Source: G963720475 sp963720475
Lineage (GTDB): Bacteria > Actinomycetota > Thermoleophilia > Solirubrobacterales > Thermoleophilaceae
Assembly: GCA_963720475.1 (NCBI GenBank)
Contig: OY970394.1
Span: 620,001-684,000, forward strand
Length of the DNA: 64,000 bases
Direction: 5' to 3'
Part shown: positions 40,662-48,997 of the stretch, piece by piece
Layout: every line of letters starts with the position of its first letter
Numbering within the stretch: the first letter of the stretch is position 1
Made by a program: the position numbers and the translations under genes
The notes under the pieces: model-generated
The model's database searches: none
Told to the model about the DNA's origin: nothing
Seen by the model: the letters and a program-made list of their open reading frames with translations, nothing else

Positions 40662-41744
40662 ATGAAGAGGGCTCTCCTCGTCGCGATCGCGGCCTCGCTG
40701 CTCGTGCCCGCGAGCGTAGACGCCGCGCGCTTCGTCGTCCGCGGAGGCGGCTTCGGCCACGGCGTCGGGATGAGCCAGTACGGCGCCTACGGCCTCGCGC
40801 AGCACGGCCGCGACCACAAGCAGATCCTCCACCACTACTACACGGACGTGAAGGTCGAGCGGACCGAGCGCAAGGAGGTGCGCGTGCTGCTCGGCAGCGG
40901 CGCCGGAAGCGTCTCGTTCAAGGGCGCGACCGGACACTCCGGCGGGCGGCTGAAGGCGAGCCGGCGCTACGCCGCGAAGCCGGCCTCGGGCGATCGCGTC
41001 AAGCTCGTGCGGCAGGACAACGGGAAGCTGATCGACGTGTACAAGTCGCTGCGCGTCACGCGCAAGGACGGCGGCGCGATCTCGGCCCCGAGCGGCCGCT
41101 ACCGCGGGGCGCTCGAATTCCGCTCGCAAGGCGGCGGGCTGCAAACCGTCAACGCGCTCGACCCCGACGCCTACATCCGCGGGGTGATCCCGTCCGAGAT
41201 GCCGCCGTCGTGGCCGCTCGAGGCGCTAAAGGCGCAAGCCGTCGCCGCCCGCAGCTATGCGCTCGCGAGCAAGGGGCTGCTCTACACAGACACGCGCTCG
41301 CAGGTCTACAAGGGCGCCAACGGCGAGCACGAGCGCGCCAACCGCGCGGTCGAGGAGACCTCACGCGAGGTGATCACCTACAAGGGCCAGGTCGCGACGG
41401 CCTTCTTCTTCTCGACCTCGGGCGGACGCACGGAGGATGTCGAGAACGTCTTCTACGGCTCGCCGTTGGGCTACCTGCGCTCTGTCGAGGACCCCTATGA
41501 CAACAAGTCCCCGACCCACCGCTGGCGGCGCGAGTTCTCGACCCAGCAGATGGCGGCGCGGCTGTCGGGGCTCTTCAAGGGCGCATTCGAGGGCATCAAC
41601 GTGATCGAGCGGGGGTCCTCGCCGCGGATCGTCTGGGCTGTCGTGCGCGGCTCGGAGGGCAAGACGAAGGTCCGCGGCGCGACGCTCAAGGCGCGCCTCG
41701 GCCTGCTCGACACCTGGGCGTACTTCACCCGCGTCGGGGACTGA
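40662..41744 (+). CDS. SpoIID/LytB domain protein, secreted
   Basis: 360 aa with signal peptide (about 1-21). RGGGFGHGVGMSQYGAYGLA lies right after the signal; in Bacillus SpoIID the GHGVGMSQ segment is near the C-terminus, so the domain is permuted, as in other actinobacterial LytB-like proteins. The core has DAYIRGVIPSEMPPSW, LKAQAVAARSYAL and FFSTSGGRTEDVENVF, the peptidoglycan-binding/lytic groove of the family. Likely a lytic transglycosylase or wall-remodelling enzyme; no sporulation genes are near. AAGGAGG before ATG 40662. Confidence 0.88.
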   Translation: MKRALLVAIAASLLVPASVDAARFVVRGGGFGHGVGMSQYGAYGLAQHGRDHKQILHHYYTDVKVERTERKEVRVLLGSGAGSVSFKGATGHSGGRLKASRRYAAKPASGDRVKLVRQDNGKLIDVYKSLRVTRKDGGAISAPSGRYRGALEFRSQGGGLQTVNALDPDAYIRGVIPSEMPPSWPLEALKAQAVAARSYALASKGLLYTDTRSQVYKGANGEHERANRAVEETSREVITYKGQVATAFFFSTSGGRTEDVENVFYGSPLGYLRSVEDPYDNKSPTHRWRREFSTQQMAARLSGLFKGAFEGINVIERGSSPRIVWAVVRGSEGKTKVRGATLKARLGLLDTWAYFTRVGD

Positions 41745-41758
41745 CGAACCGCGCTCGG

Positions 41759-41764
41759 TAGCGT
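41759..41764 (+). promoter_or_regulatory. TAGCGT -10-like box before the ABC exporter
   Basis: TAGCGT 7 bp before the GTG at 41772, 15 bp after the SpoIID stop. Fits a leaderless mRNA for the ABC operon. Confidence 0.4.
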
Positions 41765-41771
41765 TCCCCGG

Positions 41772-42749
41772 GTGCCTGCAATAGAAGCCCGCGGCCTCGA
41801 GCGCACCTTCGACGGCGACATCCACGCCGTTGCCGGGATCGACCTAGAGGTCGCCGAAGGCGAGATCTACGGCTTCCTCGGACCGAACGGCGCGGGCAAG
41901 ACGACGACCGTCCGGATGCTCTGCACGCTGCTGCGCCCGACCGGTGGCAGCGCGACGGTCGCTGGACACGACGTCGCCGGTGACCCGGCCGCCGTCCGCC
42001 GCGCGATCGGCGTGGCCCTGCAGGAGGCTGCGCTCGACCCCCTGATGACGGGCCGCGAGCTGATGCGGCTGCAGGCGGTTCTGCATGGAATCCCCTCGCG
42101 CGAGGCAAAGCGCCGTGGCGACGCTCTGCTCGAACGCGTGGGCCTCACCGCCGCGGCGGATCGTCAGGTCGGTACGTACTCCGGCGGGATGCGCCGCCGG
42201 CTCGACCTCGGCACCGCCCTCGTCCACGAACCGAGCGTGCTCTTCCTGGACGAGCCGACTACGGGTCTCGACCCCGTCTCGCGGATCGCGATCTGGGAGG
42301 AGGTGCAGAAGCTGAACGACGAGGGGACCACGGTCTTCCTGACGACCCAGTACCTCGAGGAGGCCGACCAGCTCGCCGACCGCCTCGGAATCATCAACGC
42401 TGGAGAGATCTCGGCCGAGGGCACGCCAGAATCGCTCAAGGCCGAGGTCGGCCGGCCACACCTCGAGCTCTGCTTCGCCGAGGACGGTTCAGAGCGAGCC
42501 GGCGAAGTGCTCGCCCGGTTCGGCGAACTCCTGCCCGCGAAAGACGGCAAGACGCTCGTCCAGCTCGAGACGGGGGCACAGGGCATCGCCCCAGTCGTCC
42601 GCGCGCTCGACGAAGCCGGTCTAGCGGTCGAGTCGCTAGACCTCGTCCAGCCGACGCTCGACGACGTCTTCGTCGCAAAGACGGGCACGCACCTCGAGGG
42701 CGCCGGCGAGGGCGAGCCGGAAGCCGAGCCGCCGGCCGCGGAAGCGTGA
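41772..42749 (+). CDS. ABC transporter ATP-binding protein, DrrA type
   Basis: 325 aa. Walker A GPNGAGKT (37-44), signature YSGGMRRRLD, Walker B LFLDEPTTGLDP and the DrrA-family C-terminal regulatory extension (about 240-300), followed by a Glu/Ala tail. Drug- or lipid-exporter class as in daunorubicin DrrAB. The two downstream genes are its permeases, giving an ABC-2 heterodimeric exporter. GTG start. Confidence 0.93.
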   Translation: MPAIEARGLERTFDGDIHAVAGIDLEVAEGEIYGFLGPNGAGKTTTVRMLCTLLRPTGGSATVAGHDVAGDPAAVRRAIGVALQEAALDPLMTGRELMRLQAVLHGIPSREAKRRGDALLERVGLTAAADRQVGTYSGGMRRRLDLGTALVHEPSVLFLDEPTTGLDPVSRIAIWEEVQKLNDEGTTVFLTTQYLEEADQLADRLGIINAGEISAEGTPESLKAEVGRPHLELCFAEDGSERAGEVLARFGELLPAKDGKTLVQLETGAQGIAPVVRALDEAGLAVESLDLVQPTLDDVFVAKTGTHLEGAGEGEPEAEPPAAEA

Positions 42750-43567
42750 CCGCGCTGACCGCCGAGCGCCCGACGCTCGCGCACCGGTTCGCGACCAACG
42801 CCCGCGTCGTTGTCGCGCTCGGGCGGCGCTCGATCGTCCAGGCGTTCCGCCGCCCGCAGTACCTCGCGCCGGTGCTCCTCTTCCCCTCGCTCTTCCTGGC
42901 GGTGAACACGGGTGGCGCCGGCAACGCCACCGACATCCCCGGGTTTCCTGACGTCAACGGGTTCCTCGACTTCGAGCTCGCCGGCGCGATGATGCAGTCG
43001 ACGATGCTGGCGTCGGTCAGCGGCGGCATGGCACTCGCAATCGACATCGAACTGGGGTTCATCGACCGCCTCTTCGCTGCCCCGGTCTCGCGGGCGGCGA
43101 TCGTGATCGGCCGGCTGGCCGCGACGGCCGCGCTCGGCCTCGTCGGCGCCGTCTGGTTCCTGCTCGTCGGCGTGATCTTCGGCGTGCAGTTCGAGGCCGG
43201 GCTGCCCGGCATCCTCCTGATCCTCGTCCTCACCCCGCTCGTCGCCGGCGCGTTTGGAGGGATCACCGCGGCGCTCGCCTTGCGCAGCGGACGCGCTTCC
43301 GTGGTCCAGGGGATCTTCCCGCTCGTCTTCGTGATCCTGTTCGTGTCGTCGGCCTTCTTCCCCGGCAACCTGCTGCTCGAGCCCGCGCGCTCGATCTCTG
43401 ACTACAACCCGCTCAGCTTCATGGCCGACGGGCTGCGCGAGCCGATCATCTCGACAATCTCCTCCGGACCGATTCTCGAGTGCCTGATCGGGATCGCGAT
43501 CGTGGGCTCGCTCGGTGCGCTCCTCAGCGCGGGCGCACTTCGCCACCGGCTGAGGACGGGTGGCTGA
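42746..43567 (+). CDS. ABC-2 type permease (first subunit)
   Basis: 273 aa, six predicted membrane segments (QYLAPVLLFPSLFLAVN begins the first). ABC-2 family blocks include IEL-GFIDRLFAAPVSR after the second segment, the conserved inner-face loop. GTG start overlaps the ATPase stop (GTGA). Works with the next permease and the DrrA-type ATPase. Confidence 0.88.
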   Translation: MTALTAERPTLAHRFATNARVVVALGRRSIVQAFRRPQYLAPVLLFPSLFLAVNTGGAGNATDIPGFPDVNGFLDFELAGAMMQSTMLASVSGGMALAIDIELGFIDRLFAAPVSRAAIVIGRLAATAALGLVGAVWFLLVGVIFGVQFEAGLPGILLILVLTPLVAGAFGGITAALALRSGRASVVQGIFPLVFVILFVSSAFFPGNLLLEPARSISDYNPLSFMADGLREPIISTISSGPILECLIGIAIVGSLGALLSAGALRHRLRTGG

Positions 43568-44339
43568 GATGCCCGTGAGCGCCGACCTGACGATGGTCTG
43601 GGCGCTGATGCGCCGCGGCTTGAACGAGATCGCCCGCGTTCCCGGGGCCGCGATCCCGGGCGCGCTCGCGCCGACGATCTTTCTGCTCGGGCTCACCTCG
43701 GTGTTCGGGAACCTCACGCAGCTCCCGGGCTTCACGACGGAGAGCTACATGAGCTTCTTGATCCCGGTTAGCCTGCTCCAGGGCGCGGCGTTCACCGGCG
43801 CCGCCACCGGGGTGAACCTGGCGCGCGACATCGAGCAGGGCTGGTTCGACCGGTTGCTCGTCTCACCCGCGCCCCGCACCGTGCTGCTCGCAGGCACGGT
43901 GCTCTCGGCGAGCCTGCGCTCGATGATTCCGCTGACGCTGCTGTTGATCGTCGGCTTCTCCCTCGGGGTGCACTGGCCGGGCGCGGACGGCCTCGCGGTG
44001 GCGATTGTGGTGGCGGCAGGGTTCGGCGCCGTCGCGGCCTCGTGGGGCGTCTGGCTCGCCGTGCACTACAAGACCCAGTCGGCGGCGCCGTTGATGCAGG
44101 CCGGGATCTTCATGGCCGTCCTCTTCACCACCTCCTACGCGCCGCAGGCGCTGTTGACCGGCTGGCTCCAGGAGGTCGCCCGCTACAACCCCGTGACGAA
44201 GATCCTCGAGGCCGCCCGCCAGGGCTTCGTCGGCGACGTGACCTGGGCGGACACATGGCCCGGCCTCGTCGCCCTCGCGGGCTTGCTCATCGTGCTGTCG
44301 TTGCTCGCGCTACGCGAGCTGCGCAAGGCGACCGACTAG
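43560..44339 (+). CDS. ABC-2 type permease (second subunit)
   Basis: 259 aa, about six membrane segments. Same family as its neighbour (IEQGWFDRLLVSPAPR loop). GTG at 43560 overlaps the previous gene by 8 bp; ATG at 43569 is the alternative. Two different permeases with one ATPase suggests a heterodimeric exporter; cargo unknown. Confidence 0.88.
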   Translation: MAEMPVSADLTMVWALMRRGLNEIARVPGAAIPGALAPTIFLLGLTSVFGNLTQLPGFTTESYMSFLIPVSLLQGAAFTGAATGVNLARDIEQGWFDRLLVSPAPRTVLLAGTVLSASLRSMIPLTLLLIVGFSLGVHWPGADGLAVAIVVAAGFGAVAASWGVWLAVHYKTQSAAPLMQAGIFMAVLFTTSYAPQALLTGWLQEVARYNPVTKILEAARQGFVGDVTWADTWPGLVALAGLLIVLSLLALRELRKATD

Positions 44340-44353
44340 GTAGCTGGACGCGT

Positions 44354-45166
44354 TCAGCCGGGCTTGCGGCCGATCGTCATCAGGTAGGTGGCCTCGTAGG
44401 CGACGGTCCCGTCGCTTCTGGTGTTCACCGCCTCATACGTGCCGACGAGGTCGGCGCGCAGCTTCGAATACGCCTCCTCGTCGAGGTTCTGCTTGGCGAC
44501 GATCACCGGGCCGAGGTTTTCCTCGATGAAGCCGACCGCTTCGTCCATCGAGTCGAACGCGAACTCCACCGCCTGCTCCTCGAACTCCAGCCTGATGCCG
44601 TGCGGCTCGAACAGCTCACGAACGTGATCCTCGTCGCCCCACTGCACCGGAATCCCGGCGAACGGCGGGGGCGGTCCGAGGTGTCCGCCAAGGGTGGTGA
44701 ACATCCTTCCTACCGCTCCCGACGGCCTCCAGGCGCAAATCCCGAGGACTGCACCAGGCTTGGCCACGCGGACGAATTCGCCCGCAGCTACGTCGTGACG
44801 CGGGGCGAACATCACGCCGAAGGTCGAAAGCACAGCGTCGAAGCGGGCGTCCTCGAACGGCAGCGCCTCGGCGTCCGCCTCGATCCACTCGAGCTCGACT
44901 CCTGCCGCATCGGCTCGCCGCCGGCCGGCCTCGAACAGCTCCGGAGTCAGGTCGGAGGCGGTCACCTTCGCACCGGTCGCCGCGGCGCGGATCGACACGT
45001 TCCCGGTCCCTGCGGCGACATCGAGCACGTCCATGCCGGCTCCGATCGCGGCGCGATCCACGAGCCGTTCGCCGACCGCCCAGATGCGCTCGGCCGCGAC
45101 ATCGTAGTTGCCGAGGTTCCACATTGCGCGCTGCCCTTCCTTAAAAGCTGTGACCTCGTCGCTCAC
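44354..45166 (-). CDS. Class I SAM-dependent methyltransferase (UbiE-like)
   Basis: 270 aa. Motif I VLDVAAGTGNVSIRA, post-I acidic ASDLTPELF, motif II LPFEDARFDAVLSTFGVMF; the block ALPF.. FD.VL is typical of UbiE/YcgJ-like enzymes acting on small molecules or quinones. GTG at 45166 chosen for GGAGG five bases upstream; the frame stays open upstream but has no better site. Convergent with the ABC genes (15-bp gap). Confidence 0.85.
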   Translation of the reverse strand: MSDEVTAFKEGQRAMWNLGNYDVAAERIWAVGERLVDRAAIGAGMDVLDVAAGTGNVSIRAAATGAKVTASDLTPELFEAGRRRADAAGVELEWIEADAEALPFEDARFDAVLSTFGVMFAPRHDVAAGEFVRVAKPGAVLGICAWRPSGAVGRMFTTLGGHLGPPPPFAGIPVQWGDEDHVRELFEPHGIRLEFEEQAVEFAFDSMDEAVGFIEENLGPVIVAKQNLDEEAYSKLRADLVGTYEAVNTRSDGTVAYEATYLMTIGRKPG

Positions 45167-45215
45167 TTCTTCCTCCCCGTTCGTGTGTGGCCTTGTCCGC
45201 TGACCGCGCCGTACG

Positions 45216-46283
45216 TTACGGCGTGAACTTAACGTGGACGACGTCGCCGTCGGTGATGACGTAGTCACGCCCCTCGCTCCGAAGCGTGCCGCGCTCGCGT
45301 GCGCCGGCGTAGCCGCCGGCGTCGACGAGCTCGTCCCACGGGACGATCTCCGCGCGGACGAAGCCGCGCTGCATGTCGGTGTGGATCTCGCCGGCCGCCT
45401 CCGCCGCCGTCTCGCCGCGCGGGATCGCGTGTGCGCGCGCCTCGACGTCGCGGTCAGCGGTGAAGAAGGTGATCAGCCCCAGGAGGTCGAACGTTGCGCG
45501 GATCACGCGGTCGAGGCCGCTCTCCGGCACGCCCAGATCGGCCCGCATCGCGTCGGCCTCCTCCGAGTCGAGCTCGGCGAGCTCGGCCTCGAGCCGGGCA
45601 CTCACCGCAAGCGCACCGGCGCCCTCCTCGCGCGCGTGCTCGACGATCTCCGGCGGCGGTTCGAGCGCCGCTCCCTCCTCGACGTTCGCGACGTACAACA
45701 CGGGCTTCGCCGTAAGCGACGAGAGCAGCCGCTGCGCGTCGGGCGCGGAGCCCGGCGGCGGCACCGTCCGCGCCGCTCGGCCTGCCTCGAGCGCCTCGAC
45801 CAGCTCGCCGAGCCACTTGCTCTCGGCAACGGTGCGCTTCTCGCCCGACTTCGCCTCGCGCGCGACCCGCTCCCGGCGGCGCTCGGCCTGCTCGAGGTCG
45901 GCGAGCACCAACTCCGTGTCGATCACGCCGGCGTGGGCGGTCGGGTCGGCCGCCGCGTCCGGCAGGTCGTGCGCGCGCACGAGGTGCAGCAGCACGTCGG
46001 TCTCGCGGATCGCGCCGAGAAACTGGTTGCCGAGGCCCTCGCCGCGGTGCGCGCCCTCGACGAGGCCCGCGATGTCGTGGAACGAGATCGTCTCGTGGAC
46101 GACCGGATCGGAGCCGAGCGTCTCGGCGACGCGGTCGAGACGCTCGTCGGGCACCGGGACGACAGCGACGTTCGGGTCGATCGTGGTGAAGGCGTAGCCG
46201 GCGGTTTCGGCCCCGCCCTGTGTGAGCGCATTGAAGAGCGTGGACTTGCCGGCGTTCGGCAGCCCGACGATGCCGATCTTCAT
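45216..46283 (-). CDS. ychF: Ribosome-binding ATPase YchF (Obg-like)
   Basis: 355 aa, near-normal length. G1 GLPNAGKST (7-15), DIAGLVEGAHRGEGLGNQFL, and the altered G4 YVANVEE (NxxE instead of NKxD), which gives ATP preference. C-terminal TGS-like domain with ARERGTLRSEGRDYVI and DGDVVHVKF. Binds the 50S/70S ribosome in stress and translation control. Starts inside the end of the PAP2 gene (4-bp overlap) in a leftward run. Confidence 0.95.
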   Translation of the reverse strand: MKIGIVGLPNAGKSTLFNALTQGGAETAGYAFTTIDPNVAVVPVPDERLDRVAETLGSDPVVHETISFHDIAGLVEGAHRGEGLGNQFLGAIRETDVLLHLVRAHDLPDAAADPTAHAGVIDTELVLADLEQAERRRERVAREAKSGEKRTVAESKWLGELVEALEAGRAARTVPPPGSAPDAQRLLSSLTAKPVLYVANVEEGAALEPPPEIVEHAREEGAGALAVSARLEAELAELDSEEADAMRADLGVPESGLDRVIRATFDLLGLITFFTADRDVEARAHAIPRGETAAEAAGEIHTDMQRGFVRAEIVPWDELVDAGGYAGARERGTLRSEGRDYVITDGDVVHVKFTP

Positions 46284-46759
46284 CGCAGCCCCGCCACCGC
46301 CCAACCGAGGGCGGCCCCGGCCAGGATGTCGGACGGGTAGTGGAGCCCCAGATAGGACCGCGACAGCGCCATCGCCGCCGCCGTGGCGTAGAGCGGCGGA
46401 GCGGGTAGGGCGCCCGACAGCGACCGCGCCGCCGCGAACGACGTCGCCGCGTGCGCGGACGGATAGCTCAGCGAGGTCACCGTCGAGGACAGCGGCGGCA
46501 GCGCTTCGATCGCCGGTCGCGGTCGGCGGATCGCGTACTTGAAGCCGATGTTGGTCAGGTAGGCGATCGCGACCGTCGTCGCCGCGCGGCGGTATCCGCT
46601 CGCGCGGTCACGGTCGGCCGCGGCGCAGGCGGCGGCGAGCGCGAACCAGAACGCGCCGTGCTCTCCCGAACGGGAGAACGCCTTGATCGCCCGCTCGACC
46701 GGAGGGCCGTGCCCCCGCTCGCGCAGCAGGCGCAGGAAGCGGCGGTCGAGCGCTCGCAA
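46280..46759 (-). CDS. PAP2 superfamily phosphatase (membrane)
   Basis: 159 aa. The three phosphatase motifs are present: KYAIRRPRP, SYPSAHA (His kept, PSAH instead of PSGH) and SRSYLGLHYPSD. Several short membrane segments. Acts on lipid diphosphates such as undecaprenyl-PP or phosphatidic acid; substrate not decidable. TTG start 1 bp after the stop of the 76-aa gene; no internal ATG would keep the first helix. Confidence 0.82.
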   Translation of the reverse strand: MRALDRRFLRLLRERGHGPPVERAIKAFSRSGEHGAFWFALAAACAAADRDRASGYRRAATTVAIAYLTNIGFKYAIRRPRPAIEALPPLSSTVTSLSYPSAHAATSFAAARSLSGALPAPPLYATAAAMALSRSYLGLHYPSDILAGAALGWAVAGLR

Positions 46760-46760
46760 G

Positions 46761-46991
46761 CTAGAAGCCGACGCGGTTCTCTTCGGCGTCGAGGCGCACG
46801 TAGACGACCTTTGCGAGGTCCACGCTCACCTGCGAGTCCAATGCGGTGATCTCGTGCCAGCCGCCGGGGGAGTCGCCCGCGAGCGCCTGGTGCAGGGAGT
46901 CGTGCTCGGCGGGGTTCATCCGCAGGCTCAGCACCTGGCCACCGGTGAAGCCGATGTCCACGCGGGTCGGGCTGTCGCTCTTCTCCGCCAT
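46761..46991 (-). CDS. Conserved small protein, 76 aa, unknown function
   Basis: Beta-rich, no signal peptide. The pattern DIGFTGGQVLSLRM then DSQVSVDLAKVVYVRLDAEEN is that of small actinobacterial proteins of unknown function (DUF3107-like in overall plan, not certain). ATG at 46991; the epimerase stop is 4 bp upstream. Middle position in the operon suggests a housekeeping rather than a specific role. Confidence 0.6.
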   Translation of the reverse strand: MAEKSDSPTRVDIGFTGGQVLSLRMNPAEHDSLHQALAGDSPGGWHEITALDSQVSVDLAKVVYVRLDAEENRVGF

Positions 46992-46995
46992 GGAT

Positions 46996-47409
46996 TCAGT
47001 GTCCCTCGGCCGGCTGGACCAGCTCAGTGAGCACACCGCCGGTTGCTTTCGGGTGCAGGAACGCTACGCGGCTCTGACGAATGCCGGTGCGCGGCGCGTC
47101 GTCGATCAGCTCCAGACCGGCGTCGCGGACGGCCTCCAGGGCCGTGTCGATGTCGTCGGTGCGGTAGGCGACGTGGTGCATCCCCGGGCCTTTGCGCTCG
47201 ATGAACTTCCCGACCGGCGTGTCGGGTGCCGTCGGCCGCATCAACTCGATGTGGCCGTCGCCGATCTCGAGCAGCACGGCCTCGACGCCCTGCTCCTCGA
47301 CGGTCTCACGGTGCTGCTCGCGCATGCCGAAGGCGTCGCGGTACAGCGCGAGCGCGCCGTCGAGGTCCTCGACGGCGACTCCGATGTGATCAATGCACCC
47401 GAACTCCAC
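46996..47409 (-). CDS. mce: Methylmalonyl-CoA epimerase
   Basis: 137 aa. Vicinal-oxygen-chelate fold with repeated beta-alpha-beta units; metal ligands in CIDHIGVAV (His), GDGHIELM, MHHVAYRTDD (His) and LTELVQP (Glu). Converts (S)- to (R)-methylmalonyl-CoA in propionate or branched-chain catabolism. No mutase (mutAB) is in the window. 4 bp before the 76-aa gene and 12 bp after ftsH. Confidence 0.88.
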   Translation of the reverse strand: MEFGCIDHIGVAVEDLDGALALYRDAFGMREQHRETVEEQGVEAVLLEIGDGHIELMRPTAPDTPVGKFIERKGPGMHHVAYRTDDIDTALEAVRDAGLELIDDAPRTGIRQSRVAFLHPKATGGVLTELVQPAEGH

Positions 47410-47421
47410 GGGCGCGGGAGT

Positions 47422-48963
47422 CTACTTTTCCGGCGGTTCCTCGACGCTCTCGGCCGCAGCCACGCGCGGCCGCGAGACCGACCCGTTGCGGGTCGGGTCG
47501 TCCGACCCGACGATCCGCTCGATGTCGGAGCGCTCGAGCGCTTCGTTCTCGAGCAGCGTTTCAGCGAGCTTGTCGAGCGTGGCGCGATGCTGTGAGACGA
47601 GCTCCAGCGCGCGCCGGTAGGCGAGGTCGGAGATGTGCTGCTGCTCGTCGTCGATCGCGCGCCGGGTCGCGTCGGAGAGCGAGTAGTCGTCGGCCGGCAT
47701 CTTGCGGGAGGCGATTCCAGTTCCCATCCCATAGTCGACGACCATCGAGCGGCTGATCTTGTGCACCTTCGCGAGGTCGTCGGCCGCACCCGTCGTGATC
47801 GCGCCGAAGACGGTCGTCTCGGCCGCGCGCCCGCCGAGCAGCACGACGAGGTAGTCGCTCAGCTCTTCCTTCGACTTCAGGTAGCGGTCCTCGTCGGGGA
47901 GGTTGAGCGTGTAGCCGAGCGCGCGGCCGCGGGGGACGATCGAGATCTTGTGGACCTTCTCGACCGACGGCAGCAGCTCGGAGCAGAGCGCATGGCCCGC
48001 TTCGTGGAAGGCGACGACGCGCTTCTCGTGCTCGTTCATCGCCCGGCGCGACTGCATCCCGGCGATGACGCGCTCGAGCGCGTCATCGAAGTCGGAGGCG
48101 AAGATCACGTCGCGGCCCCCGCGCCCGGCGATGATCGCGGCCTCGTTGCAGATGTTCGCCAGGTCGGCGCCGGTCAGGCCGCTGGTCTGGCGCGCGACGA
48201 GGTCGAAGTCGACCCCGTGGACCGGCTTGTTCTCCGAATGGACCTTGAGAATCTCCTCGCGGCCGATCCTGTCCGGCGGCGAAACGAACACCTGGCGATC
48301 GAAACGTCCGGGCCGTAGCAGAGCCGGGTCGAGCTTGTCGAGTAGGTTCGACGCCGCGATCACGACGACGTCCTTGGCGGTCGAGAAGCCGTCCATCTCG
48401 ACCAGCAGCTGGTTGAGCGTCTGGTCCTTCTCGCCGGAGAACTGCGAGCCGCGGGTGGAGCCGACGGCGTCGAGCTCGTCGATGAAGATGATCGCGGGCG
48501 CAGCCTTGCGGGCGGCCTTGAACAGGCGCCGGATGCGTGCTGCGCCGAGCCCGGCGAACATCTCGACGAACGACGATGCCGACTGGGCGAAGAACTCGGC
48601 CTTCGCCTCGTGGGCGACGGCCTTTGCGAGCATCGTCTTGCCGGTGCCCGGCGGGCCGTGGAGCAGGATGCCGCGGGGAACGTTCGCCCCCAGCTTCCGG
48701 AACCGCTTGGGGTTGCGGAGGAAGTCGACGACCTCGCGCAGCTCTGCCTTGGCCTCCTCGACACCGGCGACGTCGTCCCATTCGACCGATGAGCTCGACT
48801 CCGGCTTGATCTTCTGCGGCTTCGTCCGCGGGACGAACTTGATCATCATCGCGAACAGGACCACGATCAGACCCATAAAGATCAGCGGGAGCCACGTGAG
48901 CGCCCACTGTTCGAAGTCGAAGTTGTCCAGGAAAAAACCGAGCGGCACAGCCATCCTCGTCAT
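47422..48963 (-). CDS. ftsH: FtsH-type AAA+ zinc metalloprotease, short form without periplasmic domain
   Basis: 513 aa. A single predicted membrane segment (about 24-42) is followed at once by the AAA domain: Walker A GPPGTGKT (103-110), IFIDELDAVG (Walker B), then the SRH and the M41 protease HEAGH (about 318-322). E. coli FtsH has about 640 aa and two membrane segments around a periplasmic domain of roughly 70 residues; that part is missing. ATPase and protease signatures are intact, so it should be active on cytosolic or membrane-edge substrates. Start ATG 48963 (48954 also possible). Confidence 0.9.
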   Translation of the reverse strand: MTRMAVPLGFFLDNFDFEQWALTWLPLIFMGLIVVLFAMMIKFVPRTKPQKIKPESSSSVEWDDVAGVEEAKAELREVVDFLRNPKRFRKLGANVPRGILLHGPPGTGKTMLAKAVAHEAKAEFFAQSASSFVEMFAGLGAARIRRLFKAARKAAPAIIFIDELDAVGSTRGSQFSGEKDQTLNQLLVEMDGFSTAKDVVVIAASNLLDKLDPALLRPGRFDRQVFVSPPDRIGREEILKVHSENKPVHGVDFDLVARQTSGLTGADLANICNEAAIIAGRGGRDVIFASDFDDALERVIAGMQSRRAMNEHEKRVVAFHEAGHALCSELLPSVEKVHKISIVPRGRALGYTLNLPDEDRYLKSKEELSDYLVVLLGGRAAETTVFGAITTGAADDLAKVHKISRSMVVDYGMGTGIASRKMPADDYSLSDATRRAIDDEQQHISDLAYRRALELVSQHRATLDKLAETLLENEALERSDIERIVGSDDPTRNGSVSRPRVAAAESVEEPPEK

Positions 48964-48997
48964 ACATCGGCCGCGGCGGGGATCCCCTTTACCGCGG

